DNA of 64,000 nt from Daphnia carinata (Eukaryota; Arthropoda; Branchiopoda; Diplostraca; Daphniidae). Below, one piece after another: positions 11,987 to 25,859 of the stretch. The stretch covers positions 10,268,778 to 10,332,777 of the forward strand of contig NC_081336.1 of the NCBI RefSeq assembly GCF_022539665.2. The letters are read 5' to 3'. Under the pieces are notes generated by a model. The model saw nothing but the letters and a program-made list of their open reading frames with translations. It was not told the origin of the DNA and did no database searches. The position numbers and the translations under genes were made by a program. How positions within the stretch are numbered: position 1 is the stretch's first letter; every line of letters starts with the position of its first letter.

Positions 11987-12581
11987 GGGATGGGAAGAAA
12001 AAAATCTAGATATTGAAATAAACCACAAAAAAAAACAAAAAAACAGAAAGACTAAGAACTTAATCTAATTAATTCAATGTGCGTTGGTTCGTACGATGTT
12101 TCGTCGACTGGATCATTCGCAACAACGTGACTTTTCTAATAACTTATACATCTACTTACTAATGCCATCAACTTTCGTTTTTCAAAATACGGAATTACAT
12201 GACATCACGTATTTTACCGCCTGCTCCCTCCGAGACTCTTACGGCGCTATACACCATTTTTATTAAAATCTTTTGGTTATGGGGAACTTACTGAACAATG
12301 AGTCGTGTAATTTATTGTTTCCAATCTATTTTACAAAAGCCAAGCCACTACCTGTATGCACCATCATTGACGAGAGCGGTAGGTTGTCAGGGTAGGCTGA
12401 ATCTTTCCATAAGTTTACCCTGTTCCGTGAGATTTTTTTCTAACTTTTGTCCTCATATAATAGATGGGGCAATCTCGGCTAAATGTGGCAAACGATTAGT
12501 ATTAAGTATGTAACATGATTAGGATATCACTCAAACTATTTACTTGCAACAAAGAATCTCTTCGTTGAGACTTCCCTGGCA
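11987..12581. repeat. left inverted arm of the mosaic (pairs with 16496-17082)
   Basis: This arm is the reverse complement of 16496-17082. Paired coordinates sum to 29077, for instance 12084-12266 against 16811-16993, which encode the same 60 codons on opposite strands. The sequence is nearly identical between arms apart from A-tract length. It includes the antisense of the last POLD1-like exon and part of the one before it. The outer edge is AT-rich; the inner edge is exactly where the transporter fragment starts. Confidence 0.9.
12387..12581 (-). pseudogene. antisense copy of POLD1-like terminal exons
   Basis: Within the left inverted arm, the minus strand repeats the end of the DNA polymerase delta fragment: part of the penultimate exon (12581-12542, [12 protein letters not shown]) and the last exon (about 12476-12387). 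It mirrors 16496-16690. No upstream polymerase exons accompany it, so it arose by inverted duplication rather than as an independent gene. Confidence 0.8.
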
Positions 12582-14273
12582 CCTGGCACAGGAAAAAACG
12601 TAAATATTGCCCCGAATTTGTTCCCTAAACTTATAATGTGCATCTTAATCTTTCTTGCAGCTAAAAGTTATTGGCGTTCGGTACGCCTTTGTTTCTGAAG
12701 TTTTCATTGGAGGTATCTGCTGCTTATTGTCGGGGTGAGTAAAAAATTACACAAAAAACGCGAAAGCTGGGTTTTAATCAGTAAACTTTAAAAGCTTTTT
12801 AGAGTATTTCCCTCCCGGGGGTTCATTCGTCGTAATCTCTATATTGATCCGCGTCATTCATGCGGCCGGAAACGCTGGAACAATTACGGCGACGTTTACG
12901 TACACTGCTGTGGAGTTTCCCAATTCCGTTGCCAAAATCTTTGTAAGTTTCACTAATGCAGGTTTATCGTTAGCTGTACAATGTCTACTATTGTTCTAAT
13001 TGTAGAGTCTTACAAGAACAATGATGAACATTGCCCAGTTTGCTGGTCCTATAGTCGGTGGTGCATTGCATGAAGTTGGTGGTTTTAAGACTACCTTTAT
13101 CCTCATGGGAGGAATTCAAACTATTATGGCCTTTATTGCATTACCCTTTCTCGCCGATTATGACGGTAAGTTAGTTCAAAATATTGTAGGTCACCAGCCT
13201 TCTCATCTCGTTTCTCAACATTTTAGTGTCACAGTATGACGAAGGATAAACTAAAACTCAATCGCCATTGGCTATTTTGTGTATTCCATCCATTTGGATC
13301 CCGTTCTTCACGTTCATCGTATCGACATGTCGAACGGGTTCCTCTCGATCAACTTTGAACCGCAAGTGTTGCGTACGGTATGTTTTCCGACTTGGCGTTA
13401 TTATTAATTTCTTTAGAATCATTTTATGTTTTGTTTGCAGTTTGACTTGACACCATTTTACGTGGATATCTTTTTCGTACTGAAAAACGGTGCCAACAGT
13501 ATAGCCAGCCCTATTTGGGGATACTTGTGCGATCGCCGAGGACCTGTGAAGCTCTGCCTTTTTTCCAGTACCATGATCGGAGCCTTGTCCATATTTTTGC
13601 TGGGGCGTTTTCCCTTCGTTCCTATTGATCGGTACTTTTGATTTCAATTCTCAAATTCAAACCTTTTAACTAGTATCATTATTTGATTTTATTTTAGAAA
13701 TCTAGCTGTTGTCGGTATCGCATTGGCACAAAGTGGAGTTGCGTTTGCAGGGCAACAAGTTTCGGGGGTCGTTGATGCCATAAGAGAAGCTATGTAAGCC
13801 ACATTTTAAAAATTCAATTTGCTATGCCAGTATTCTTTTCTTTTTTGCATTTTGATAATAGACATGCTGGTTATCCGGATAATACCAGTACTCACGGGCT
13901 TGTTGACGGTATATGGTGGTCTCTTAGTGGTGCTGGGCGTTTTGTTTTATGCGCTGGGACTGGCATTGTAGTGGACCACATTGGTTTCCAAATGACGGCT
14001 ATCGTCGTCTTCTCTGTCCAAATTACAGTGGTAAGTTTTGTGCAAAAATGACTATTAACAAATAATTAGATGTATTGTTTATTTCCTTCTATAGGGACTA
14101 GCAACCATTTGCTTCATGTTACCAAAGTGCAAGAAAGGGGACGGCAAATCCGACGGGGATGACATGACAGTGGATGCCATATCTACGAGGACAACATCGT
14201 TTACTTATTCCGTCGTGGATGTCGGTGAGTTTCCATGATTAACTATTTCTCAGCCCGAATCTCCAGCCGAGTC
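12582..14273 (+). pseudogene. SLC18B1-like transporter, copy C, middle and 3' exons
   Basis: Starts inside the intron before the KVIGVRYAFVSEVFIGG exon and runs through the transporter to the hydrophilic C-terminus, then breaks off at GCCGAGTCC. It keeps the frame where copy A has its 4 bp and 1 bp insertions. It shares with copy A the in-frame TAA (13247-13249) and the frame change near 13320-13330, where the helix IWIPFFTFIVSTC and the following FLSINFEPQVLR block lie in different frames. The N-terminal exons are missing and the end is fused to a helicase fragment, so no transporter can be made. Confidence 0.75.
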
Positions 14274-15178
14274 CGGCCACACCTCGAAATGCTGCCCGAA
14301 TCTATTGATGAATCGACGGAAAGCTGCGTGAACAATACATTCCAGAAGCTGTGACATGCGATGAAAAGGAACTGTTTAAGGGGATCGTCTGTGGGGAACA
14401 CTTTAACAATTTTGATAAAGTCGTCCTCCAGGTAAACCATTTTTCGAAACAGTAGTTTATGTTTTGAAAATATCTATTTGGATTTGCTTTAGGTTACAGA
14501 AAAAGATGTACCTCGATAAATAACATCATTCGAAGAAGCCGGCCTGCGCCTACTACTACTTCAAAACATTAAGATTGCTGGCTACATAAAATCAACACCT
14601 ATACAGAAAGCTTCAGTTGCAGATATTCTTGCCAAAAGAGATTTGATTACTTGTGCTGTCACGGGCTCCGGCAAAACGGTAATCCAATTAATGAACGCTG
14701 TGTAATTTTGAAACCTTGATGCCTTCGTACTAACTTGATTCGAATGGGTCGATATGAACTGGGTAAGTTGAGGTAAAAGTAATTTTGAGTGGGCACGTCT
14801 GTGATTGCGACTACGAAAAGGTCCAATTGCATTTAAGATACTCAAGAAACCCTTCGTGACATTCGTTGATTAAGTCATCTAAAATTTCACATTTTTTCAT
14901 ATAGGCGGCGTACTTGGTACCGTTTATGAACATATTGTTAGAACAAGGTGTTTCTGGTGCATCCCCGCCATGGTTCAAAAGCCAGAAGTTGTAATTGTCG
15001 CACGCACTCGTGAATTTTCGATTCAAATTCACCGCGGGGCGTGTAAATTCTCCTACAATTCGGTTTTAAAATCTGTCATATATCAAGGAACTGTCACGAG
15101 CCATCATCGGTCAAATCTTCAAGCTGGGTGCAATACTCTTGTCGCGACCGCGGGGCGACTCGAGGATTTTCTCAATTA
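14274..15178 (+). pseudogene. Vasa-like DEAD-box helicase fragment
   Basis: Begins with a zinc-knuckle remnant (GHTSKCCPN), continues with EQYIPEAVTCDEKELFKGI, the region before the Q motif (ITSFEEAGLR), the Q-motif core (GYIKSTPIQKASV), motif I AVTGSGKT near 14650-14680, a degraded motif Ia (ARTREFSIQI in place of PTRELAIQI) and motif Ib remnants ([10 protein letters not shown]). It stops before the DEAD box. There are in-frame stops (one just before ITSFEEAG) and frame changes. The nearest relative in the window is the decayed copy at about 56990-58330. Vasa-type helicases are germline RNA helicases; this fragment cannot act as one. Confidence 0.75.
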
Positions 15179-16690
15179 GTGTCACGTCAGGTAATCTATG
15201 GTAACACAGATTCCGTAATGGTGAAATTCGGTGTACCCACGGTGGCCGAAGCCATGGAATTAGGCCGAGAAGCTGCCGCATTTGTGTCGGCAAAATTTGT
15301 CAAACCCATTAATTTGGAATTCGAAAAAGTCTATTACCCCTATTTATTGATCAACGAAAAGAGGTAATTACGGTTCTGATTTATAAAGACTTGTTAGATG
15401 AGATACCAGTTGCACTGTCTGTTTCTGTCTTCACAGGTATCCAGGATTGTATTGGACCAAACCTGAAAAGTTTGACAAAATGGATTGTAAGGGTTTAGAA
15501 ACTGTTCGTCGTGATAATTGTCAACTCGTTGCCAATCTTATCAATAGCTGGTCTGCAGAAAAGTTTGATTGATCGGTGAACAAAAAGTCATCAGTTTTAG
15601 TATTCAAAGTTTGAGGTTTTGATATTTTCTCTTAGAGATCCGGATGGAGCACTAGAATACGCCAAACAATCTATTTTCGACTTGCTGCGCAACAAAGTCG
15701 ATATCTCACTTCTGATGATTACCAAGGTAGAGCGTAACTATGTTTTGGAATACTGTGATTTTATCCGTTTGCTTTCTTTTATTAAAAAGGAGCTGACTAA
15801 AACAGATAAAGACTACGCCAGCAAACAGGCACATGTGGAACTAGCTCACAAGATGCGTAAGCGAGATGCTGGTACAACCCCAAAATTAGGGGATCGAGTT
15901 CCGTATGTCATTATCGCAGCCGCTAAAAGTACACCAGCCTACCTCAAGATTCGTCTTTGGATTTCAAATTTCTCATGAACTATTAAGTTTCCATACGTCT
16001 TCTTTAGACGGTAAACCCTATTTTTGTAATGGAATACAGCGTACCTATTGATGCCCCATACCATTTGGAAAATCAGCTTTCAAAACCCCTTGTTCGGATT
16101 TTGGAACCCATACTTGGATCTAAAGCGGAATCATTGTTGCTACGTAAACACGGACTTATCGCCTTTATTTGCTTGACATAATTGAACGGTTTGTATTCCG
16201 TATTGTAGATGGTTACCATACCCGGACGCCTTCATTTGTTACTTCAAAAATTGGTGGATTGGCTAGCTTTACCACACGCAAATCCACCTGTGTTGGATGC
16301 AAAACCGTCCTTCCAGACGATAGTGCTGTATGCAAGTAAGTCTAATTTCTGCCTATCTCGGCGATGTTTGTTAAAATTGCTGTTCCAATTTAAACAGATT
16401 TTGCAAGCCGAAAGAATCGGAGTTCTACCAGAGGGAAATTGGCCAACTTTATGCTCTCGAAGAGAAGTTTAATCGTTTATGGACAGAATGTCAACGGTGC
16501 CAGGGAAGTCTCAACGAAGAGATTCTTTGTTGCAAGTAAATAGTTTGAGTGATATCCTAATCATGTTACATACTTAATACTAATCGTTTGCCACATTTAG
16601 CCGAGATTGCCCCATCTATTATATGAGGACAAAAGTTAGAAAAATCTCACGGAACAGGGTAAACTTATGGAAAGATTCAGCCTACCCTGA
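15179..16690 (+). pseudogene. DNA polymerase delta catalytic subunit, C-terminal third (POLD1-like), broken
   Basis: Exons at 15191-15363, 15437-15575, 15636-15726, 15790-about 15948, 16008-about 16152, 16209-16335, 16398-16535 and 16601-16690 follow the family-B polymerase thumb and the CysA/CysB C-terminus in order. Landmarks are the motif C region [47 protein letters not shown], the CVGC...CK CysA pair, and CQRC with NRDCPIYYMR of CysB. The first Asp of YGDTDS is Asn. There is a frameshift before the second exon's donor, the donor after exon 4 is AT rather than GT, and a small deletion in the last exon puts the normal ending in another frame. The protein start, exonuclease domain and most of the palm are absent. 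The last two exons are duplicated in inverted orientation at 12387-12581. Confidence 0.85.
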
Positions 16691-17082
16691 CAACCTACCG
16701 CTCTCGTCAATGATGGTGCATACAGGTAGTGGCTTGGCTTTTGTAAAATAGATTGGAAACAATAAATTACACGACTCATTGTTCAGTAAGTTCCCCATAA
16801 CCAAAAGATTTTAATAAAAATGGTGTATAGCGCCGTAAGAGTCTCGGAGGGAGCAGGCGGTAAAATACGTGATGTCATGTAATTCCGTATTTTGAAAAAC
16901 GAAAGTTGATGGCATTAGTAAGTAGATGTATAAGTTATTAGAAAAGTCACGTTGTTGCGAATGATCCAGTCGACGAAACATCGTACGAACCAACGCACAT
17001 TGAATTAATTAGATTAAGTTCTTAGTCTTTCTGTTTTTTTTGTGTGGTTTATTTCAATACCTAGATTTTTTCTTCCCATCCC
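16496..17082. repeat. right inverted arm of the mosaic (pairs with 11987-12581)
   Basis: Reverse complement of the left arm; contains the POLD1-like terminal exons followed by non-coding sequence. It runs directly into the assembly gap at 17083, so its true outer end is unknown. Confidence 0.9.
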
Positions 17083-17182
17083 NNNNNNNNNNNNNNNNNN
17101 NNNNNNNNNNNNNNNNNNNNNNNNNNNNNNNNNNNNNNNNNNNNNNNNNNNNNNNNNNNNNNNNNNNNNNNNNNNNNNNNNN
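17083..17182. other. assembly gap (100 N)
   Basis: Exactly 100 undetermined bases, a conventional placeholder for a gap of unknown size. It lies between an inverted arm and a satellite array, both difficult to assemble. Linkage across it should be treated with caution. Confidence 0.98.
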
Positions 17183-20100
17183 TGAATGCACGTATATTTG
17201 ATGCTGTTTGAATGTAGATATTGAAACTCACTGTATCACACTATATTCACATTGAATACACGTATATTTAATGCTGTTTGAATGTAGATATTGAAACTCA
17301 CTGTATCACACTATATTCACATTGAATACACGTATATTTGATGCTGTTTGAATGTAGATATTGAAACTCACTGTATCACACTATATTCACATTGAATACA
17401 CGTATATTTGATACTGTTTAAATGTAGATATTGAAACTCACTGTATCACACTATATTCACATTGAATACACGTATATTTGATACTGTTTGAATTTAGATC
17501 ATGAAACTGATTCTATAACACTATATTCACATTGAATACACGTATATTTGATGCTGTTTGAATGTAGATATTAAAACTCACTGTATCACACTATATTCAC
17601 ATTGAATACACGTATATTTGATACTGTTTCAATTGAGATCATGAAACTGATTCTATAACACTATATTCATATTGAATACACGTATATTTGATGCTGTTTG
17701 AATGTAGATATTGAAACTCACTGTATCACACTATATTCACACTGAATACACGTATATTTGATGCTGTTTGAATGTAGATATTGAAACTCACTGTATCACA
17801 CTATATTCAAATTGAATACACGTATATTTGATACTGTTTGAATTAAGATCATGAAACTGATTCTATAACACTATATTCACATTGAATACACGTATATTTG
17901 ATGCTGTTTCAATGTAGATATTGAAACTCACTGTATCACACTATATTCACATTGAATACACGTATATTTGATACTGTTTGAATGTAGATCATGAAACTGA
18001 TTCTATAACACTATGTTCACATTGAATACACGTATATTTGATGCTTTTTGAATGTAGATATTGAAATTCACTGTATCACACTATATTCACATTGAATACA
18101 CGTATATTTGATACTGTTTGAATTTAGATCATGAAACTGATTCTATAACACTATATTCACATTGAATACACGTATATTTGATGCTGTTTGAATGTAGATA
18201 TTGAAACTCACTGTATCACACTATATTCACATTGAATACACGTATATTTGATACTGTTTAAATGTAGATATTGAAACTCACTGTATCACACTATATTCAC
18301 ATTGAATACACGTATATTTGATGCTGTTTGAATATACATATTGAAACTCACTGTATCACACTATATTCACATTGAATACACGTATATTTGATACTGTTTG
18401 AATTTAGATCATGAAACTGATTCTATAACACTATATTCACATTGAATACACGTATATTTGATGCTGTTTGAATGTAGATATTAAAACTCACTGTATCACA
18501 CTATATTCACATTGAATACACGTATATTTGATACTGTTTCAATTGAGATCATGAAACTGACTCTATAACACTATATTCATATTGAATACACGTATATTTG
18601 ATGCTGTTTGAATGTAGATATTGAAACTCACTGTATCACACTATATTCACATTGAATAAACGTATATTTGATGCTGTTTGAATGTAGATATTGAAACTCA
18701 CTGTTTCACACTATATTCACATTGAATACACGTATATTTGATGCTGTTTGAATGTAGATATTGAAACTCACTGTATCACACTATATTCACATTGAATACA
18801 CGTATATTAGGTACTGTTTGAATGTAGATCATGAAACTGATTCTATAACACTATATTCACATTGAATACAAGTATATTTGATGCTGTTTGAATGTAGATA
18901 TTAAAACTGACTGTATCACACTATATTCACATTGAACACACGTATATTTGATGCTGTTTGAATGTAGATATTGAAACTCACTGTATCAAACTATATTCAC
19001 ATTGAATACACGTATATTTGATACTGTTTGAATTTAGATCATGAAACTGATTCTATAACACTATATTCACATTGAATACAAGTATATTTGATGCTGTTTG
19101 AATGTAGATATTGAAACTCAATGTATCACACTAAATTCACATTGAATACACGTATATTTGATACTGTTTGAATGTAGATCATGAAACTGATTCTATAACA
19201 CTATATTCACATTGAATACACGTATATTTGATGCAGTTTGAATGTAGATATTGAAACTCACTGTATCACACTATATTCACATTGAATACACGTATATTTG
19301 ATGCTGTTTGAATGTAGATATTGAAACTCACTGTATCACACTATATTCACATTGAATACACGTATATTTGATGCTGTTTGAATGTAGATATTGAAACTCA
19401 CTGTATCACACTATATTCACATTGAATACACGTATATTTGATACTGTTTGAATGTAGATCATGAAACTGATTCTATAACACTATATTCACATTGAATACA
19501 CGTATATTTGATGCTTTTTGAATGTAGATATTGAAATTCACTGTATCACACTATATTCACATTGAATACACGTATATTTGATACTGTTTGAATTTAGATC
19601 ATGAAACTGATTCTATAACACTATATTCACATTGAATGCACGTATATTTGATGCTGTTTGAATGTAGATATTGAAACTCACTGTATCACACTATATTCAC
19701 ATTGAATACACGTATATTAGGTACTGTTTGAATGTAGATCATGAAACTGATTCTATAACACTATATTCACATTGAATACACGTATATTTGATGCTGTTTG
19801 AATGTAGATATTGAAACTCACTGTATCACACTATATTCACATTGAATGCACGTATATTTGATACTGTTTCAATTGAGATCATGAAACTGACTCTATAACA
19901 CTATATTCATATTGAATACACGTATATTTGATGCTGTTTGAATGTAGATATTGAAACTCACTGTATCACACTATATTCACATTGAATAAACGTATATTTG
20001 ATGCTGTTTGAATGTAGATATTGAAACTCACTGTTTCACACTATATTCACATTGAATACACGTATATTTGATGCTGTTTGAATGTAGATATTGAAACTCA

Positions 20101-23100
20101 CTGTATCACACTATATTCACATTGAATACACGTATATTAGGTACTGTTTGAATGTAGATCATGAAACTGATTCTATAACACTATATTCACATTGAATGCA
20201 CGTATATTTGATGCTGTTTGAATGTAGATATTGAAACTCACTGTATCACACTATATTCACATTGAATACACGTATATTTGATGCTGTTTGAATGTAGATA
20301 TTGAAACTCACTGTATCACACTATATTCACATTGAATACACGTATATTTGATACTGTTTAAATGTAGATATTGAAACTCACTGTATCACACTATATTCAC
20401 ATTGAATACACGTATATTTGATACTGTTTGAATTTAGATCATGAAACTGATTCTATAACACTATATTCACATTGAATACACGTATATTTGATGCTGTTTG
20501 AATGTAGATATTAAAACTCACTGTATCACACTATATTCACATTGAATACACGTATATTTGATACCGTTTCAATTGAGATCATGAAACTGATTCTATAACA
20601 CTATATTCATATTGAATACACGTATATTTGATGCTGTTTGAATGTAGATATTGAAACTCACTGTATCACACTATATTCACACTGAATACACGTATATTTG
20701 ATGCTGTTTGAATGTAGATATTGAAACTCACTGTATCATACTATATTCAAATTGAATACACGTATATTTGATACTGCTTGAAAAAGATCATGAAACTGAT
20801 TCTATAACACTATATTCACATTGAATACACGTATATTTGATGCTGTTTCAATGTAGATATTGAAACTCACTGTATCACACTATATTCAAATTGAATACAC
20901 GTATATTTGATACTGTTTAAATTTAGATCATGAAACTGATTCTATAACACTATACTCACATTGAATACACGTATATTTGATGCTGTTTGAATGTAGATAT
21001 TGAAACTCACTGTATCACACTATATTCACATTGAATACACGTATATTTGATGCTGTTTGAATGTAGATATTGAAACCCACTATATCACACTATATTCACA
21101 TTGAATACACGTACAATTTATGCTGTTTGAATGTAGATATTGAAACTCACTGTATCACACTATATTTACATTGAATACACGTATATTTGATGCTGTTTGA
21201 ATGTAGATATTGAAACTCACTGTATCAAACTATATTCACATTGAATACACGTATATTTGATGCTGTTTGAATGTAGATATTGAAACTCACTGTATCACAC
21301 TATATTTACATTGAATACACGTATATTTGGTGCTGTTTGAATGTAGATATTGAAACTCACTGTATCACACTATATTCACATTGAATACACGTATATTTGA
21401 TGCTGGTTGAATGTAGATATTGAAACTCACTGTATCACACTATATTCAAATTGAATGCACGTATATTTGATACTGTTTGAAAGTAGATCATGAAACTGAT
21501 TCTATAACACTATATTCACATTGAATACACGTATATTTGATGCGGTTTGAATGTAGATATTGAAACTCACTGTATCACACTATATTTACATTGAATACAC
21601 GTATATTTGGTGCTGTTTGAATGTAGATATTGAAACTCACTGTATCACACTATATTCAAATTGAATACACGTATATTTGATACTGTTTGAATTAAGATCA
21701 TGAAACTGATTCTATAACACTATATTCACATTGAATACACGTATATTTGATGCTGTTTCAATGTAGATATTGAAACTCACTGTATCACACTATATTCAAA
21801 TTGAATACACGTATATTTGATACTGTTTGAATTTAGATCATGAAACTGATTCTATAACACTATAATCACATTGAATACACGTATATTTGATGCTGTTTGA
21901 ATGTAGATATTGAAACTCACTGTATCACACTATATTCACATTGAATACACGTATATTTGATGCTGTTTGAATGTAGATATTGAAACTCACTGTATCACAC
22001 TATATTCACATTGAATACACGTATATTTGATGCTGTTTGAATGTAGATATTGAAACTCACTGTATCACACTATATTCACATTGAATACACGTATATTTGA
22101 TACTGTTTGAATGTAGATCATGAAACTGATTCTATAACACTATATTCACGTTGAATACACGTATATTTGATGCTGTTTGAATTTAGATATTGAAACTCAC
22201 TGTATCACACTATATTCACATTGAATACACGTATATTTGATGCTGTTTGAATGTGGATATTGAAACTCACTGTATCACACTATATTCACATTGAATACAC
22301 GTATATTTAATGCTGTTTGAATGTAGATATTGAAACTCACTGTATCACACTATATTCAAATTGAATACACGTATATTTGATACTGTTTGAATTTTGATCA
22401 TGAAACTGATTCTATAACACTATATTCACATTGAATACACGTATATTTGATGTTGTTTGAATGTAGATATTGAAACTCACTGTATCACACTATATTCACA
22501 TTGAATACACGTATATTTGATACTGTTTGAAAGTAGATCATGAAACTGATTCTATAACACTATATTCACATTGAATACACGTATATTTGATGCTGTTTGA
22601 ATGCAGATATTGAAACTCACTGTATCACACTATATTCACATTGAATACACGTATATTTGATGCTGTTTGAATGTAGATATTGAAACTCACTGTATCACAC
22701 TATATTCACATTGAATACACGTATATTTGATGCTGTTTCAATGTAGATATTGAAACTCACTGTATCACACTATATTCAAATTGAATACACGTATATTTGA
22801 TACTGTTTGAATTTAGATCATGAAACTGATTCTATAACACTATATTCACATTGAATACACGTATATTTGATGCTGTTTGAATGTAGATATTGAAACTCAC
22901 TGTATCACACTATATTCACATTGAATACACGTATATTTGATGCTGTTTGAATGTAGATATTGAAACTCACTGTATCACACTATATTCACATTGAATACAC
23001 GTATATTTCATGCTGTTTGAATGAAGATATTGAAACTCACTGTATCATACTATATTCACATTGAATACACGTATATTTGATACTGTTTCAATGTAGATAT

Positions 23101-24315
23101 TGAAACTCACTGTATCACACTATATTCACAACGAATACACGTATATTTGATACTGTTTGAATTTAGATCATGAAACTGATTCTATAACACTATATTCACA
23201 TTGAATACACGTATATTTGATGCTGTTTGAATGTAGATATTGAAACTCACTGTATCAAACTATATTTACATTGAATACACGTATATTTGGTGCTGTTTGA
23301 ATGTAGATATTAAAACTGACTGTATCACACTATATTCAAATTGAATACACGTATATTTGATACTGTTTGAATTTAGATCATGAAACTGATTCTATAACAC
23401 TATATTCACATTGAATACACGTATATTTGATGCTGTTTGAATGTTGATATTGAAACTCGCTGTATCACACTATATTCACATTGAATACACGTATATTTGA
23501 AGCTGTTTGAATGTAGATATTGAAACTCACTGTATCACACTATATTCACATTGAATACAACGTATATTTGATGCTGTTTGAATGTAGATATTGAAACTCA
23601 CTGTATCACACTATATTCACATTGAATACACGTATATTTGATGCTGTTTGAATGTAGATATTGAAACTCACTGTATCACACTATATTCAAATTGAATACA
23701 CGTATATTTAATACTGTTTGAAAGTAGATCATGAAACTGATTCTATAACACTATATTCAAATTGAATACACGTATATTTGATACTGTTTGAAAGTAGATT
23801 ATGAAACTGATTCTATAACACTATATTCACATTGAATACACGTATATTTGATGCTGTTTGAATGTAGATATTGAAACTCACTGTATCACACTATATTCAC
23901 ATTGAATACACGTATATTTGATGCTGTTTGAATGTAGATATTGAAACTCATTGTATCACACTATATTCAAATTGAATACACGTATATTTGATGCTGTTTG
24001 AATGTAGATATTGAAACTCACTCTATAACACTATATTCAAATTGAATACACGTATATTTGATACTGTTTGAAAGTAGATTATGAAACTAATTCTATAACA
24101 CTATATTCACATTGAATACACGTATATTTGATGCTGTTTGAATGTAGATATTGAAACTCACTGTATCACACTATATTCACATTGAATACACGTATATTTG
24201 ATACTGTTTGAATTTTGATCATGAAACTGATTCTATAACACTATATTCACATTGAATACACGTATATTTGATGCTGTTTGAATGTAGATATTCAAACTCA
24301 CTGTATCACACTATA
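17183..24315. repeat. 70 bp satellite array, block 1
   Basis: About 102 tandem monomers of 70 bp. Two monomer types are interspersed. Type A has GATGCTGTTTG, GTAGATATTG and CACTGTATCACAC; type B has GATACTGTTTG, TTAGATCATG and GATTCTATAACAC. Both share ATTGAATACACGTATATTTG. Variant monomers recur at fixed spacing (an ATTAGG variant at 18801, 19711 and 20131, that is 13 and 6 monomers apart), and 18521-18840 recurs 1330 bp (19 monomers) later, so there is higher-order structure. No coding potential is seen. Confidence 0.97.
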
Positions 24316-24960
24316 GGTAGCCGGAGAAATAGGACCTGGAGAAATAGGACCCGGAGATTTAGGACCTACAAATAGGACCTGGAGAAATAGGACCTGGAGA
24401 AATAGGACCCAATCTTCAAACATTTTTTGAAGGGTCCTATTTCTCCCTATTGAGGGTCCTATTTCTCCAGCCTTGAGGTCCTATTTCTCCATCTTAAAAA
24501 AATTAAATGTGTAATGGGCTTAATTTTCCGATATGTTGAAAAAGAAACCGAACGGCTTATATTGGTTTCTGCACTTCAAACACCGTTATCAATATGACGC
24601 CTTTTCACTGCATTATAACTTTTTTTAAAAAATTTACATTCATAATATTTTTGCAGGATTATATGCTTTTTCTATTGCTTTTTAGAGCTCATTTAATAGA
24701 AAAGTAATTTTGTTTATACAGTATTTGGATTTTCGCATTTCACTGGTGTTTTCAGGCCTACCATCACCCGCCCTTTACTAGTGTCGCTATTCACTTTTTT
24801 TTTTCTTCGTGCCTCAATGAGGATTCTTGGGAGGGCACATAAGTACCTCTTAATACACAGATAACTAAGAAAATTATTATATAAAAATAATGTAAGAAAC
24901 GTTAATTTCATAATAAAACACTGTTTGCCCTTGCGCAAAATATTGTTTTTTACGATATAT
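24316..24960. repeat. left TIR of the satellite-inserted element
   Basis: Outer part: tandem GGAGAAATAGGACC units in both orientations around a short AT-rich spacer. Inner part: unique sequence matching the right TIR in reverse complement, for example CGAACGGCTTAT, CCGTTATCAAT, TCTATTGCTTT, GCTCAT and TTAATACACAGATAA. Similarity fades near 24960. Confidence 0.8.
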
Positions 24961-25859
24961 ATGGCAACGGTTACTACAAGCAGACGACTGTTTCAAGCTC
25001 GAAGTGTCAACATCCTACAATTCTATGAATCGTTGAAGTTGCTTATTGTAAGCGGTGTTTGTTTGACAGGTAAGTGGCTAGTTTCAGTAAAATTAAAAAT
25101 TTTCTATTACCTAGGTTTGGCAGTTTTGGTACATTTCAAATTCATGTTGGCATTAGCACCACAGAAGAAAAAAATTTACTTGGAAGGAAAGGTATTTAAA
25201 GTGTAGACATAATTTTATTAGTTGCAGTTGGAAATTTGACACACATTACTAATCCGAAATGTTTCTTAGGTGGTTACTTTCAAGGAGAATCATGAAACTA
25301 GAGCATGATTTACCATGAACCATTTGGGAACCAACTTGTTAGCTGCCTTATAGCTATCATCCTTCTGGTAATCTAGATTTTCACAGATTTTTTGTTCGTG
25401 AAATTTATGTAATCATTTTTCTTATCGTTCAGATGAAATAACAGCATTACAGCTGTTAGTTACGTCAAGACATTAATCTCAAGATGCAAGTACTGAGCTT
25501 TAACGGATTTCAATTTACAGAAGCAAGACATCCAATTCTGTTGTTGAGGAGAAAACCAACTACACACCCAGCTATGAATGGACACATATGTGTAATTGAA
25601 TCTAAATTAATTTTATTTTTATGGTTTAAAGGCTTTTCGTTCTAATCTTCCTGCTAGATAGTATCTGAGAGCCATTCTTTAATTATCATTTCACTTAGAT
25701 GCATTTTCAACTAGTAACTACATTAATTTATTATCGTCTTAGGTAGCAAACCGAAATCGGTACCATCGCTGAGCAGTGCCCAAGAAAATGTCCAGGAGCA
25801 CGTAACACTATTCCTTATTATTGATTTCCATGATATCAATATTGGATATGGATCACGGG

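Noticed and set aside
12084-12266. 60-codon frame repeated at 16811-16993
   Set aside because: It is the same non-coding inverted-arm sequence downstream of POLD1-like exons; its conservation is due to the recent inverted duplication.
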